Shown: one piece after another, positions 8,887-18,422 of the stretch
How the letters are laid out: the number at the start of each line of letters is the position of its first letter
Numbering within the stretch: position 1 is the stretch's first letter
Program-made: the position numbers and the translations under genes
The notes under the pieces: generated by a model
Told to the model about the DNA's origin: nothing
Databases searched by the model: none
The model's input: only the letters and a program-made list of their open reading frames with translations
Source of the DNA: Methanococcus vannielii SB
GTDB taxonomy: Archaea > AGJL01 > Methanococci > Methanococcales > Methanococcaceae
Direction of reading: 5' to 3'
DNA length: 64,000 nt
NCBI RefSeq assembly: GCF_000017165.1
Contig: NC_009634.1
Location: forward strand, 510,249-574,248

Positions 8887-9636
8887 TTATATATAAAAAA
8901 TAACAAATAACGAGGCTAAAAAGCAGTAATATCCAAAAAATTTTAGCTTTCCAGCAATTACCATTTTTTTAAGAAGATGAAGCCCTAAAATACCCGTTAA
9001 AAATGCAACTATAAATCCGTAAACATATTCTTTTGTAATTACTGTTTTTTGCATTTCTAAAACTCCTGCCCCAAAAATTACCGGTAAACTCATTAAAAAT
9101 GAATATTTAACGGCATCTTCCTTTTTAACACCCAAAAGTAGTGCTGCAAATAGTGTTGATCCACTTCTAGAAATTCCCGGAAGTACTGAAAAAGCCTGAA
9201 AAATTCCAATTATAAATGCATCTAAATACGGAATTTTTGTTATTGTTTTTAAATTTTTATCCATTTTATCCGATAAAAGCATAAAAACACCAGTTATTGC
9301 AAGAAAGACGCCTATAAAAAATGTTTCAGAAAAAATAGACTTTATAAAGTCTTCAAAAAATATGCCTACAATTGCAGCTGGAATCATTGATACAAAGAGC
9401 TTTAATGAAAGTGTAATATATTTTTCATCTTTTTTAAAAACCCCATTAATTATTTCAAATATTTCCTTTTTAACAAATATAACAACGGCTAAAAATGTTG
9501 CAAGGTGCAAAAATGCAAAGTAGCCAACATCCGGCGTTTTATTAAATATCGCAGTAAAAATTGCAAGGTGTCCAGAACTTGAAACTGGTAAAAATTCTGT
9601 AAGACCTTGAACAATTCCTAAAAGTATATTTTCCAT
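8887..9636 (-). CDS. uppP: Undecaprenyl/polyprenyl-diphosphatase, UppP family
   Basis: A 249-aa integral membrane phosphatase with roughly eight hydrophobic segments. The N-terminal signature [14 protein letters not shown] and the central PGISRSGST are the two conserved UppP/BacA motifs. In archaea the likely substrate is a polyprenyl or dolichyl diphosphate released during glycan transfer, so the role would be lipid-carrier recycling at the outer membrane face. The ATG has only a weak upstream AGGT. It is preceded by a 170-bp AT-rich region shared with minD on the other strand. Confidence 0.93.
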   Translation of the reverse strand: MENILLGIVQGLTEFLPVSSSGHLAIFTAIFNKTPDVGYFAFLHLATFLAVVIFVKKEIFEIINGVFKKDEKYITLSLKLFVSMIPAAIVGIFFEDFIKSIFSETFFIGVFLAITGVFMLLSDKMDKNLKTITKIPYLDAFIIGIFQAFSVLPGISRSGSTLFAALLLGVKKEDAVKYSFLMSLPVIFGAGVLEMQKTVITKEYVYGFIVAFLTGILGLHLLKKMVIAGKLKFFGYYCFLASLFVIFYI

Positions 9637-9806
9637 AGTTATACCTTTTAATAAATTGTTTAATTTAATTTAATTAAAATATAAGAATACTATTTGTTAG
9701 TAAATTATATAGTTTTTTAAATTTCAAATGATGGCTAAATACAAATACTTAAAAATTAAATAATCATAGTTGTTTTAAGAATTATTTTGTTATCTGCGGT
9801 GATTTA

Positions 9807-10595
9807 ATGATTATTACAGTAGCTTCTGGAAAAGGGGGCGTTGGAAAAACTACTTCTTCTGCAAATTTAGCTGTTGCATTATCTAAACTTGGTAAAAAGA
9901 CTTTAGTAATTGATGGGGATGTTTCAATGGCTAATTTGGGCCTAATATTCGATTTTGAAAAAAATAACCCCTCACTTCATGAAGTTCTTGCAGAAGAATG
10001 CGATGTAAAGGATGCAATTTATAAACATAAAACTGGAGCTTACATTCTTCCAGCAAGTCTTTCAATCTCAGGCTATAAAAAATCAGACCTTGATTTATTC
10101 CCTGAAGTTGTTAACGAAATTTCTGATGATTACGATTATGTAATTATCGATGCCCCCGCAGGATTAAATAAGGATATGGCAATTCACCTTGCAATTGCTG
10201 ATAAAATCCTTTTAGTAGTAACCCCTGAACTCTTTTCAATTGCAGATGCGATGAAAATAAAAGAAAGTGGGGAAATGGCAGGAACTAATATTTTAGGAAT
10301 TGTATTAAATAGGACCGGAAAAGATTTTGGTGAAATGGGGCCTGACGAAATAGAGATGATTTTAGAAGAAAAAATAATAGGCGTAATTCCAGAAGACCCA
10401 AATATTCGTAGTGCAACTTTGAAAAAAATGGACGTAATTCAGTACAGTCCAAAAAGTCCTGCTTCAAAAGCATATACTGAACTTGCATTAAAAGTAACTG
10501 GTTCTTACGTGGATTTAGAAAAAATTGAAGAGATATATAATGAAAGTTTTTTTGAAAAATTAAAAAGAAGCATTTTTTCAAAATTTAAAAAATAA
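9807..10595 (+). CDS. minD: MinD/ParA-type ATPase
   Basis: A 262-aa deviant Walker ATPase. GKGGVGKTT at residues 8-16 carries the signature lysine Lys9; DGDVSMANLG and the YVIIDAPAG Walker B follow. The C-terminus (FFEKLKRSIFSKFKK) is an amphipathic, Lys/Phe-rich helix like the membrane-targeting sequence of MinD. It could therefore cycle on the membrane and position another structure. Archaeal MinD homologues act in placing surface machinery rather than in a MinCE system; no minC or minE is seen here. GGTGA lies 4 nt before ATG. Confidence 0.9.
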   Translation: MIITVASGKGGVGKTTSSANLAVALSKLGKKTLVIDGDVSMANLGLIFDFEKNNPSLHEVLAEECDVKDAIYKHKTGAYILPASLSISGYKKSDLDLFPEVVNEISDDYDYVIIDAPAGLNKDMAIHLAIADKILLVVTPELFSIADAMKIKESGEMAGTNILGIVLNRTGKDFGEMGPDEIEMILEEKIIGVIPEDPNIRSATLKKMDVIQYSPKSPASKAYTELALKVTGSYVDLEKIEEIYNESFFEKLKRSIFSKFKK

Positions 10596-10621
10596 TTATT
10601 TTTTAAATTTTAAAATATATA

Positions 10622-11992
10622 TTATTTTTCGCAGTTAAACTTACATGAAACGTCTGTCGGGTATTTCCCAGTTAAACAAGCTAAACAAAGGTCATTTCGT
10701 CCAATCGCTTCTACTAATCCATTAATACTTAAATACGCAACAGAATCTGCACCAATACATTCTGAAATTTCTTCATCTGTTTTTGAACTTGCAATTAATT
10801 CCTTTGTCGTTGCCATGTCTATTCCGTAAAAACATGGTGAAACTATTCTTGGAGAGCCTATTCTTAAATGTACTTCTTTTGCACCTGCTTTTCTTGCCAT
10901 TTTTATAATTTTTCCAGAGGTAGTACCTCGTACTATACTGTCATCAATTAATGTTACTTTTTTATCCCTTAAAAGGTGTTTCACAGGATTTAATTTAAGT
11001 CTTACCGCTAAATCTCGTTCTTCTTGGGTTGGAAGAATAAATGTTCTTCCAATATATCTATTTTTAATTAAAGCTTCGTAGTATGGAACACTTGCTTCTT
11101 CAGTATATCCTTGTGAAAATATAATTCCCGAGTCAGGTACTGGGGAAACCACGTCAGAATTATTTGGATTTTCCCTTGCAAGAATCCGCCCAATATTTCT
11201 CCTAACGGCATAAACACTTATTCCATCAATTACTGAATCAGGTCTTGCAAAATAAACATATTCAAACATGCATGTTGATGCATTGCCATTTGAATTTGGA
11301 AGTTTGTAAGTTTTCATTTCATTATTTTTAATAACAACCATTTCCCCGGGGGAAACATCTTTTTCAAAATCAACGTTTACTATATCAAGCGCGCAACTTT
11401 CTGAGCTAAAATAGTATGCACCCTCATCTTTTCCAATACAAAGTGGTTTAAAACCTTTCGGATCCCTTAGTGCAATTAGGGTATCATCGTAAATTATTAA
11501 AAGAGAATATGCACCATTTAGTTTTTCTGTAACTTTCATAATTGCGGATATTATATCGTCATCTTTTAAAAGTTCCCTTACTAAAAGTTGCGCAATTACT
11601 TCCGAATCGGTTGATGAAACAAATATATGCCCATTTTTTTCGAGTTCTCGCTTTAATTCTGAGGAATTTACAATATCGCCATTATGGGCAATTGCAATTT
11701 TTCCAAAAGAGCTATTTACAACAAAAGGCTGACAATTTTCAATTATGTTTCCGCCAGTTGTAGAGTATCTAACGTGGCCAATTCCAATATGTCCATACAA
11801 ATTTTGAAGATTTTTATTTGAAAAAACTTCTGGAACAAGCCCTAGTCCTTTATAATACCCTATTTCTTTACCATTACCTACTGCAATACCTGCACCTTCT
11901 TGACCTCGGTGTTGGAGTGCATAAAGCCCGTAATAAACTTTTTTGACGATATTACTTTTCTCATGAGAATAAATACCAAAGATTCCACACAT
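10622..11992 (-). CDS. purF: Amidophosphoribosyltransferase
   Basis: A 456-aa first enzyme of purine synthesis, converting PRPP and glutamine to phosphoribosylamine. The protein begins MCGIFGIYS, so Cys2 becomes the N-terminal nucleophile after Met removal, with no propeptide. The class II glutaminase domain is followed by the phosphoribosyltransferase domain with VTLIDDSIVRGTT. Cysteines at CMFEYVYF, VSPCFYGIDM and the C-terminal CLAC match the [4Fe-4S] ligands known from the Bacillus enzyme, suggesting an oxygen-sensitive cluster. It lies downstream of lsm and rpl37e on the same strand. Confidence 0.96.
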   Translation of the reverse strand: MCGIFGIYSHEKSNIVKKVYYGLYALQHRGQEGAGIAVGNGKEIGYYKGLGLVPEVFSNKNLQNLYGHIGIGHVRYSTTGGNIIENCQPFVVNSSFGKIAIAHNGDIVNSSELKRELEKNGHIFVSSTDSEVIAQLLVRELLKDDDIISAIMKVTEKLNGAYSLLIIYDDTLIALRDPKGFKPLCIGKDEGAYYFSSESCALDIVNVDFEKDVSPGEMVVIKNNEMKTYKLPNSNGNASTCMFEYVYFARPDSVIDGISVYAVRRNIGRILARENPNNSDVVSPVPDSGIIFSQGYTEEASVPYYEALIKNRYIGRTFILPTQEERDLAVRLKLNPVKHLLRDKKVTLIDDSIVRGTTSGKIIKMARKAGAKEVHLRIGSPRIVSPCFYGIDMATTKELIASSKTDEEISECIGADSVAYLSINGLVEAIGRNDLCLACLTGKYPTDVSCKFNCEK

Positions 11993-12093
11993 GATATCAC
12001 GAATAAAATTGATAGAATAACTAACTTAAACTAATATTTAAGCGTTTCAAAAAAGGTAGTCAGGATTTAATTTTAAGTAAAAAAGAAATGGTA

Positions 12094-12288
12094 TTATTTT
12101 AATCTATTTCCTTTTCCTGTTACTTTTTTCCATTTCCATGCAAATCTTTTGATTTTGGTGCTTTTACCAAATCCACATGCTGCACATGCTTTTTTTCTAA
12201 CATGGTATGCTCTTCTACCGCATCTTCTGCATACTATGTGGTTTGAACCTTTATTATGTCTTCCTTGGGAGGGTGTTCCTTTTGTCAT
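12094..12288 (-). CDS. rpl37e: Ribosomal protein L37e (eL37)
   Basis: A 64-aa basic large-subunit protein with a zinc ribbon: CRRC (20-23) and CAAC (35-38). The N-terminus [14 protein letters not shown] is characteristic of the family. GGTGA lies 5 nt before the ATG. The gene follows the Lsm gene on the same strand, a pairing conserved in many euryarchaea, and precedes purF. Length is typical. Confidence 0.97.
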   Translation of the reverse strand: MTKGTPSQGRHNKGSNHIVCRRCGRRAYHVRKKACAACGFGKSTKIKRFAWKWKKVTGKGNRLK

Positions 12289-12421
12289 TTATTTCACCGT
12301 GTTTATCTTCTTCCTCTTTTGATATGTCGAAATCACATAAAAAACTAACTATTGATTTCACGATATATTCATAGGGTACTAAAAATAATGCTTTTAATAC
12401 ATTATTTATTAAAATAATGTA

Positions 12422-12640
12422 TTATAGTGATACGTAAAGTACGTTGTCGCCCCTTACGACCAACATTGGGAATTCTTTTTCTTCATCACTTTCAATTTTT
12501 GCATTTTCTAATGCAACATTCATGTGTAAGTCATAAGCTTTTAGTCTTCCCTTAACAAGTTTACCGTCTTTTAAGTACACAGTAACATTTGTGTTAATTG
12601 ACTTACCTAAAGCATCTAATGGTCTTTGTGTGTCCATCAT
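12422..12640 (-). CDS. lsm: Archaeal Sm-like protein (Lsm)
   Basis: A 72-aa Sm fold protein that would form a heptameric ring binding U-rich RNA. The Sm1 segment (VTVYLKDGKLVKGRLKAYD, with the family Gly and Asp positions) and Sm2 segment (LVVRGDNVLYVSL) are both clear. The start is the ATG at 12640, since AGGTG lies just upstream; a longer frame to 12667 includes that site. The rpl37e gene follows after 133 bp. Its likely role is RNA chaperoning or RNA processing. Confidence 0.95.
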   Translation of the reverse strand: MMDTQRPLDALGKSINTNVTVYLKDGKLVKGRLKAYDLHMNVALENAKIESDEEKEFPMLVVRGDNVLYVSL

Positions 12641-12769
12641 ATTCGCACCTCGCATAATAAAAAACAACTGCTAAATCTGGTTTGTAGAAATAAATAAATA
12701 GTTCTGATATATAATACTTTCCAAATATTTACTTTTTATTTATTTTATGGTTCTATATGGAGGTATATC

Positions 12770-14044
12770 ATGGTAATGACACTAGCTGAGAAAATTTTGG
12801 CAAAAGCTTCAGGAAATAGTCAGGTTTCACCTGGAGATATCGTAATGGCAAAAGTAGAAACTGCAATGGTTCATGACATCACTGGCCCGCTTTCAGTAAA
12901 TACGCTGAAAAAAGAAGGTATTGAAAAAGTATGGGATAATGAAAAAATAGTTATTCCATTTGACCACCAAATCCCCGCAGACAGTATCAATGCTGCAGAA
13001 AACCATATATTAATGAGAAACTTTGTAAAAGAGCAGGGCATTAAGCATTTTTATGACATAAGGGAAGGAGTATGCCATCAAGTACTACCTGAAAAAGGTC
13101 ATGTTGTTCCAGGAACCGTAATTGTTGGTGCAGACAGCCATACGTGTACTTATGGTGCATTTGGTTCATTTGCAACAGGCATTGGAAGTACAGACATGGC
13201 AGCAGTATTTGCAACAGGAGAATTATGGTTCAAAGTTCCAGAAACAATGTATTTTAATATTTCTGGACATTTAAAGCCGGAAGTAATGTCTAAGGACATA
13301 ATTTTAAGTATAATTGGAATGGTTGGTGCAGACGGTGCTACATATAAAGCTGCACAGTTTGCTGGTGAAACCGTAAAAGAAATGACAATTGCATCAAGAA
13401 TGACGATGTCAAACATGGCAATTGAAATGGGCGGAAAAGCAGGCTTAATTGAACCGGATAGAAAAACAGTAGAGTATGTTAAAACTGCAATGGAAAAAAA
13501 TAACACAGCAAGGCCTTTTGATATAATCATTGGGGACAAAAATGCAGAGTATGAAGAAAAGTTTGAAATTGAAGTAAATGACTTAGAACCCGTAATGGCG
13601 TGCCCACATAATGTTGATAATGTAAAAACCGTTAGAGAAGTTTCAGGAACCCCTATTGACCAAGTATTTATTGGTTCATGTACAAACGGAAGAATAGAAG
13701 ATTTAAGGGCAGCTTTAAACGTAATTGAAAAACACGGGGGAATTTCAAAAGATATCCGGGTTATAGTAACGCCTGCTTCAAGAAGTGTAATGCTAAAAGC
13801 ACTTGATGAAGGATTAATTCAGAAATTCTATAAGTACGGCTGTGTTGTAACAAACCCTTCATGTTCTGCATGTATGGGTGCATTGTACGGTCTTTTAGGG
13901 CCTAAAGAAGTTGGTATTGCAACATCAAACAGGAACTTTAGGGGGAGAGAAGGTTCGCTTGAATCAGACGTTTATCTTGCATCGCCAATTACTGCGGCTG
14001 CATGTGCAGTTAAGGGGGAAATTATCGACCCAAGAGACCTTTAA
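12770..14044 (+). CDS. leuC: 3-isopropylmalate dehydratase large subunit
   Basis: A 424-aa aconitase-superfamily subunit that isomerises 2- and 3-isopropylmalate in leucine synthesis, or a related 2-oxosuberate/homoaconitate step. The [4Fe-4S] ligands are in IGSCTNGR and PSCSACMG (C-x2-C). Methanogens have two paralogues, LeuC and the homoaconitase subunit HacA. The text here ([27 protein letters not shown]) matches my memory of the LeuC-type M. jannaschii protein rather than HacA, so I favour leuC. GGAGGT lies 5 nt before the ATG. The small subunit is not in the window. Confidence 0.9.
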   Translation: MVMTLAEKILAKASGNSQVSPGDIVMAKVETAMVHDITGPLSVNTLKKEGIEKVWDNEKIVIPFDHQIPADSINAAENHILMRNFVKEQGIKHFYDIREGVCHQVLPEKGHVVPGTVIVGADSHTCTYGAFGSFATGIGSTDMAAVFATGELWFKVPETMYFNISGHLKPEVMSKDIILSIIGMVGADGATYKAAQFAGETVKEMTIASRMTMSNMAIEMGGKAGLIEPDRKTVEYVKTAMEKNNTARPFDIIIGDKNAEYEEKFEIEVNDLEPVMACPHNVDNVKTVREVSGTPIDQVFIGSCTNGRIEDLRAALNVIEKHGGISKDIRVIVTPASRSVMLKALDEGLIQKFYKYGCVVTNPSCSACMGALYGLLGPKEVGIATSNRNFRGREGSLESDVYLASPITAAACAVKGEIIDPRDL

Positions 14045-14133
14045 GATAATTAAAATAAATAACTTATAAAATAACTTATAAAAATAGTATTAAATTCTTC
14101 TTTTTTAAAATTTTAAAAAGTATGAAAAATATT

Positions 14134-14496
14134 TTAATATTTTAATATTTTTAAAATGTCAAAAACACTCAATGTGCCAATAATCTTATCATTTTCGCCT
14201 ACAACAGGATAAGCAAAAACTTCGTTTTCAATCATTTTAAGAATTAATTCGTCAGTTAATTCATCGTTTGGACTTAAAATCTTAATTTCATCTAAAAATA
14301 ACATTGCTTCCTCAATTTTTACATGCTTACAACCAGTAAGTAAGTCTAATGATGTAATCCAACCTACAATCTTTCCATCCTCGACCACTGCTGCATAGCT
14401 TTTTTTACTTTTGTAAAGCTTTTGAATTACTTCTCCAGCTATATCATTAAGTAAAAACGTTAAAAAGTCTTCGTTCATGACGTCTTTTATAAGCAA
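14134..14496 (-). CDS. CBS-domain pair protein
   Basis: A 120-aa protein made of two tandem CBS motifs, one over about residues 1-55 (IKDVMNEDF, VVEDGKIVGWIT) and one over 60-120 (YPVVGENDKIIGTLSVFDIL). CBS pairs bind adenine nucleotides or related ligands and regulate partners. The start is TTG 14496, 4 nt after GGTGG. The gene lies 25 bp downstream of ehbN on the same strand, so it may be co-transcribed with it; a link to hydrogenase regulation would be inference only. Confidence 0.85.
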   Translation of the reverse strand: MLIKDVMNEDFLTFLLNDIAGEVIQKLYKSKKSYAAVVEDGKIVGWITSLDLLTGCKHVKIEEAMLFLDEIKILSPNDELTDELILKMIENEVFAYPVVGENDKIIGTLSVFDILKILKY

Positions 14497-14521
14497 AAAA
14501 CCACCTTAAAACGTAAAAAAA

Positions 14522-15649
14522 TTATTTTTTAAATGGCTCTTTTAAAACCATTAATCTATCAGTACAAGTAAAACATGGGTCGCAACTTGCGATAATTAAT
14601 TCTGCATCGCTTACATGGTAACCTTTTACAATTTCTTCCATTGCTCCAAGGTTTGTTGCAGTTGGAGTCCTTACTTTTGCCTGTCTTACTTGCCCCTCAT
14701 CATCAAGCCCATAGGAGTAGTATTGTTCCCCCCTCTGTGCTTCAGTATAACAATCAATTGGCTTAAATTTGTGGAGTTCATAGTTTGGATTGTAAATTCT
14801 ATTGTCTTTACAGTCTTTTAGCATATTTATTGCCTGCTTGATGATTTTTATACTTTCAAAACACTCGTAAAATCTAACAGCAACTCTTGAAAGTACATCT
14901 CCGCCATCAAGCAATATTTCATCAAATTCATAAGGGTCGTATTCAGGAACATAGCCCATTTTTCTTACGTCTGATTTTATGTTACTCCCCCTTGCGGTCG
15001 GGCCCACTGCATGAAATTTTGCAGCGGTTTTTCTATCCAAAATACCAATATTTTTAACCCTTGAAACAATCATCGGGTCATTTAATGTCCGGTTTATCAA
15101 TTTAGTAAGTCCTTCTTCATATTTTTCAATTCGATCAAGTATAACTGGAATTTGGCTATCCGAAATATTGCATCTTGGCCGTACACCCCCAATAATGGGG
15201 CATGAATAATGAACTCGGTTTCCGGATATTTCAAAAAATAACTGCATTATGGGCTCCCTTAACATGAAACTTCTCATTGACATTGTTTCATGACCCAAAA
15301 TTTCAAAAGCATGTCCAAAAAGTAGTGTGTGGGAATGTAGCCTCTCTAATTCTTCTACAATAAGCCGTATATGGTTTGCACGTTCTGGCACTTCAATTTT
15401 GCACCCGATTTCAACAACCCTTGCAGCACTCCAAAGGTGAATGTGTGAACAAATTCCGCATATTTTTTCGCACAATATACATGCTTTTTCAACGGGAAGT
15501 CCCTCCATTAACCTCTCTACACCCCTATGGTTTACACCAATTGTAAGTTCAGCATCTTTTACTATTTCATCTTCAATAAAAAGTCTTAAACGATGCGGTT
15601 CAAGCATTGTTGCGTGAACAGGCCCAATTGCGATTTCTCCTTCGTACAT
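14522..15649 (-). CDS. ehbN: Energy-converting hydrogenase large (NiFe) subunit, EhbN type
   Basis: A 375-aa [NiFe] large subunit of a membrane-bound energy-converting hydrogenase. The nickel ligands are in [10 protein letters not shown] (Cys64, Cys67) and in the C-terminal [10 protein letters not shown]. Ehb uses the ion gradient to reduce ferredoxin with H2 for carbon fixation. I choose EhbN over EhaO because this gene is isolated from other hydrogenase subunits, as I recall for ehbN in M. maripaludis; the assignment between the two is less certain than the family. ATG 15649 follows GTGAG by 4 nt; an in-frame GTG at 15658 overlaps that site. Divergent to hdrCB. Confidence 0.88.
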   Translation of the reverse strand: MYEGEIAIGPVHATMLEPHRLRLFIEDEIVKDAELTIGVNHRGVERLMEGLPVEKACILCEKICGICSHIHLWSAARVVEIGCKIEVPERANHIRLIVEELERLHSHTLLFGHAFEILGHETMSMRSFMLREPIMQLFFEISGNRVHYSCPIIGGVRPRCNISDSQIPVILDRIEKYEEGLTKLINRTLNDPMIVSRVKNIGILDRKTAAKFHAVGPTARGSNIKSDVRKMGYVPEYDPYEFDEILLDGGDVLSRVAVRFYECFESIKIIKQAINMLKDCKDNRIYNPNYELHKFKPIDCYTEAQRGEQYYSYGLDDEGQVRQAKVRTPTATNLGAMEEIVKGYHVSDAELIIASCDPCFTCTDRLMVLKEPFKK

Positions 15650-15810
15650 GATTCTCACTTTTAAAGTAATTTATAATAATCTAACTCGATTGAAATTATA
15701 CGTAAGTATATAGAAAACTAATATTTATCGTTATTAATTAATCATCATTATTGATTATGATAATTATAGATTAGTAATCCCCTTTTATATTATTAATTAT
15801 TATCCAATAC

Positions 15811-15834
15811 CCTATTATATACCTATATAATAGG
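15811..15834. promoter_or_regulatory. Perfect 10-bp inverted repeat in the ehbN-hdrC intergenic region
   Basis: Arms CCTATTATAT (15811-15820) and ATATAATAGG (15825-15834) are exact complements around ACCT. The element lies 67 nt upstream of the hdrC ATG and overlaps TATA-like sequence, so it may be an operator covering the promoter of the hdrC-led gene run. The rest of the 251-bp divergent region is very AT-rich (for example ATTATTGATTATGATAATTA from about 15750) and would hold the ehbN promoter on the minus strand. Confidence 0.5.
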
Positions 15835-15900
15835 TGAATAAATTAGTCAAATATATATCCAGTTTCAAAGAAAAATTAAACTATAAGGGAGGTGAAGCGA

Positions 15901-16482
15901 ATGGTTTTTAAATCTAGTGAATTTAATCCTAATTTTCCAAAAAAAATAGTTGACGCTGGAAAAGAAGTATTTGGCGCCAATAATGCATCTTCTTTTCAAA
16001 AATGCTACCAGTGCGGAACCTGTACTGGAGCGTGCCCAAGTGGTAGAATTACTGCCCTTAGAACAAGGAAATTGATAAGGAGTGCACTTTCTGGAATGGA
16101 TAACCTGCTTAAAAGTGATGACCTTTGGATGTGTACAACTTGCTATGAATGTTATGAAAAATGTCCAAGGGAGGTAAAAATAACCGATATTATCAAAACA
16201 ATCAGAAATATTGCTGCAGAAGAAGGATATATTGCTGAACCACATAGAAAAACCAGTTTATTAGTATTTAAAACTGGCCACGCAGTTCCAGTAAATGATG
16301 AAATAAAAAAAGCAAGACTTGCAATTGGTTTAACTGAAATTCCGCCTACTACTCATAAATATCCTGAAGCACTCGAAATGGTAAGAGATATAATGGATGA
16401 CCTGAAATTTTGTAAAAAAGTAGGAATTTGTAGGGAAACTATGGATTTAGAACCTTTGAAAGTTAAAAAATCAAAATATTAG
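15901..16482 (+). CDS. hdrC: CoB-CoM heterodisulfide reductase subunit C
   Basis: A 193-aa iron-sulfur subunit that passes electrons from HdrA to HdrB, the site of CoM-S-S-CoB reduction. Two [4Fe-4S] motifs are complete: [12 protein letters not shown] and [13 protein letters not shown] strong GGAGGTGA (15889-15895 region) precedes ATG 15901; the in-frame GTG at 15892 lies inside that site and is rejected. hdrB follows 15 bp later. hdrA is not in the window and must be supplied from elsewhere. This gene heads a run of ten closely spaced genes extending into oxidative-stress functions. Confidence 0.95.
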   Translation: MVFKSSEFNPNFPKKIVDAGKEVFGANNASSFQKCYQCGTCTGACPSGRITALRTRKLIRSALSGMDNLLKSDDLWMCTTCYECYEKCPREVKITDIIKTIRNIAAEEGYIAEPHRKTSLLVFKTGHAVPVNDEIKKARLAIGLTEIPPTTHKYPEALEMVRDIMDDLKFCKKVGICRETMDLEPLKVKKSKY

Positions 16483-16497
16483 GAAGGGGGTGAACTT

Positions 16498-17400
16498 ATG
16501 GCTAAAGCAGATTTTGAATACATGTTTTTTTTAGGATGTATTGCACCAAATAGGTATCCCGGAATAGAAAGTGCAACGTACAAAGCCCTTGATAAGCTTG
16601 GAATAAAACTTCATCCATTTGAAAAAGCATCTTGCTGCCCTGCTCCGGGAGTATTTGGTTCATTTGACCTTATGACATGGCTTACAATTGCTGCAAGAAA
16701 TATTGTAATGGCAGAAGAAGCAGATTTGGATATTTTAACAGTTTGTAACGGGTGCTACGGCTCATTATTTGAAGCAAACCATATATTACACGAAAATGAA
16801 AGTGCACGTGAAAAAGTAAATGAAGTTCTTTCAAAATATGGATTGGAGTTTAAAGGAAAATCTAATGTAAAACACCTTACAGAAGTCCTTTATTTTGATT
16901 ACGGGCCTGAAAAAATTGCTGAAAAAGTTGAAAAACCGCTTGATATAAACGTTGCAGTCCACTACGGGTGCCACTATTTAAAGCCGACTGATGTAAAACA
17001 TATTGAAAGTTCAGAAAATCCAAAGTCTCTTGATGAACTTGTCAAAGCAATTGGGGCAAAGTCAATATACTATAAAGACAAAAATATGTGTTGTGGAGCA
17101 GGTGGTGGAGTGAGGGCGAGAAACCCTGAAGTTGCACTTGAAATGGCTGAAACCAAAATTAAAAGTATGATTGAAGCTGGGGCAGATTGTGTAACGGAAG
17201 TATGCCCATTTTGTCACCTACAGTTTGATAGGGGTCAGATTGAAATAAAAGAAACTTTTGGAAGAGAATATAACCTTCCAGTTGTGCATTATGCGCAGTT
17301 ACTAGGTATGGCAATGGGCATGAGTCCAAAAGAAGTTGCACTTGACTTACACTTTATTCCTGCAAATCCACTAATAGAAAAGCTTGGATTACAAATTTAG
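16498..17400 (+). CDS. hdrB: CoB-CoM heterodisulfide reductase subunit B
   Basis: A 300-aa catalytic subunit with two CCG domains, which bind the noncubane [4Fe-4S] clusters that cleave CoM-S-S-CoB. First domain: [28 protein letters not shown]. Second: [28 protein letters not shown]. The ATG is preceded by GGGGGTGA. It is translated with hdrC and couples the last step of methanogenesis to ferredoxin reduction through HdrA and hydrogenase or formate dehydrogenase. The following gene begins 22 bp after the stop. Confidence 0.96.
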   Translation: MAKADFEYMFFLGCIAPNRYPGIESATYKALDKLGIKLHPFEKASCCPAPGVFGSFDLMTWLTIAARNIVMAEEADLDILTVCNGCYGSLFEANHILHENESAREKVNEVLSKYGLEFKGKSNVKHLTEVLYFDYGPEKIAEKVEKPLDINVAVHYGCHYLKPTDVKHIESSENPKSLDELVKAIGAKSIYYKDKNMCCGAGGGVRARNPEVALEMAETKIKSMIEAGADCVTEVCPFCHLQFDRGQIEIKETFGREYNLPVVHYAQLLGMAMGMSPKEVALDLHFIPANPLIEKLGLQI

Positions 17401-17422
17401 AGTTTCAAAGGAGGGGACTTAC

Positions 17423-17737
17423 ATGAAAGAAGGAATTTTTTTTGGAGAAGGAATGAAATTCGTAAAAGAAAGTTATCCCGATATTTACGGAGCAGTTGTT
17501 GAATTAAACAAAGTTGCGTATACGGGAAAAGTTTTAGACTATAAAACTCAAAAATTAATTGCCATAGGAATTATTGCTGCAACTGGGGACGATTTAGCAA
17601 CTGAAAAACAGATGCGAAGCGGAATGAATGAACTTAACATTACAAAAGAAGAAATTGTAGATTCATTAAGGGTTGTATTACTAACATCTGGAATGCCTGC
17701 ATTTACAAAAGCAATGAAAGTTCTTAACAAGTTATAA
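17423..17737 (+). CDS. Carboxymuconolactone decarboxylase (CMD/AhpD-like) family protein
   Basis: A 104-aa all-helical protein resembling the CMD/AhpD fold (YGAVVELNKVAYTGKVLDYKTQ, given here as the region around residues 17-38, then LIAIGIIAATGDD). AhpD-type members use a C-x-x-C redox pair, but this protein contains no cysteine, so it is unlikely to be a classical peroxidase partner. GGAGGGG precedes ATG 17423; a longer frame overlapping hdrB is not needed. Position between hdrB and superoxide reductase suggests a stress-related role, which is inference. Confidence 0.75.
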   Translation: MKEGIFFGEGMKFVKESYPDIYGAVVELNKVAYTGKVLDYKTQKLIAIGIIAATGDDLATEKQMRSGMNELNITKEEIVDSLRVVLLTSGMPAFTKAMKVLNKL

Positions 17738-17754
17738 TATATTTGAGGGATATT

Positions 17755-18111
17755 GTGAGCCACGTAACTGCTAAAACACTTAAAGAAGGAACTGATTTTG
17801 AAAAAAAACATGTTCCAATGATTGAATGTAAAGATACAGTTAAACCAAACGAAATTTATGAAGTAAAAATCCATACTGCCGGAGTAGAACATCCAATGGA
17901 AGACGGGCACTTCATACAATTTATAGAGCTAAATGTTGAAGAATACCCTCTTTTAAGGGTTCAATTAACACAGTATGCTAAACCAGATGTGGTAGTAAAC
18001 GTAAAAGCTCCAAACGAAGAACATGTTGGAAGAACCCTAAAACTAGTTGCATACATGTTCTGTAACTTACATGGGCCATGGAAGTATGAAAAAGAAGTAA
18101 AAATTCAATAG
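17755..18111 (+). CDS. Superoxide reductase (neelaredoxin-type, 1Fe)
   Basis: A 118-aa superoxide reductase lacking the N-terminal desulforedoxin domain. It reduces superoxide to peroxide at a mononuclear iron. Likely ligands are His19, His40, His46, Cys103 (in CNLHGPW) and His106. The family motif E-K-H-V-P near the active site reads E-K-K-H-V-P here, so the glutamate is shifted one place and a lysine stands in its usual position. GTG 17755 follows GAGGG; the in-frame TTG at 17743 overlaps that site. Ferritin and a rubredoxin-like protein, the plausible electron donor, are two and three genes downstream. Confidence 0.92.
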   Translation: MSHVTAKTLKEGTDFEKKHVPMIECKDTVKPNEIYEVKIHTAGVEHPMEDGHFIQFIELNVEEYPLLRVQLTQYAKPDVVVNVKAPNEEHVGRTLKLVAYMFCNLHGPWKYEKEVKIQ

Positions 18112-18132
18112 ATGTTAAAAATTGGTGATTTA

Positions 18133-18399
18133 ATGATAACTACAAACCATCCACTCAGCAGTGCTTTAAAGGACATAGAACAGTTTAAATTAATTTTAGC
18201 AGATTATTTCAAGGATAAAAAAGTCTTTCCGATAAGTAATAGGATTGAACTTGGAAATGCACTTCCTTGTGGTATTTCAATGCCTTGTGGAGACGTAGAA
18301 GCAAGTGAACTCGTTAAGTTTTTAAATGAAAGTGATTTTCCAATAAAAAACGCTGAAGACCTTGCAATGAAACTTTCAAAAAGCTGTAGTATTAAATAA
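18133..18399 (+). CDS. Uncharacterised 88-aa protein with two PCG motifs
   Basis: I do not recognise a family. It is an 88-aa soluble protein with cysteines at two similar sites, LPCGIS and MPCGD (six residues apart), and one near the C-terminus (SKSCS). The spacing could allow a disulfide or metal site. ATG 18133 lies 4 nt after GGTGA (18124-18128), preferred to the ATG at 18112 that directly follows the previous stop. It sits between superoxide reductase and ferritin in a tight gene run, so a redox or metal role is a guess. Confidence 0.75.
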   Translation: MITTNHPLSSALKDIEQFKLILADYFKDKKVFPISNRIELGNALPCGISMPCGDVEASELVKFLNESDFPIKNAEDLAMKLSKSCSIK

Positions 18400-18422
18400 A
18401 CTCATATTTTGAGGGGAAATAT

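Noticed and set aside
15721-15780. Repetitive ATTATTGATTATGATAATTA stretch suggesting an origin or tandem repeat
   Set aside because: No clear repeat unit or origin-binding motif; ordinary AT-rich promoter sequence explains it.
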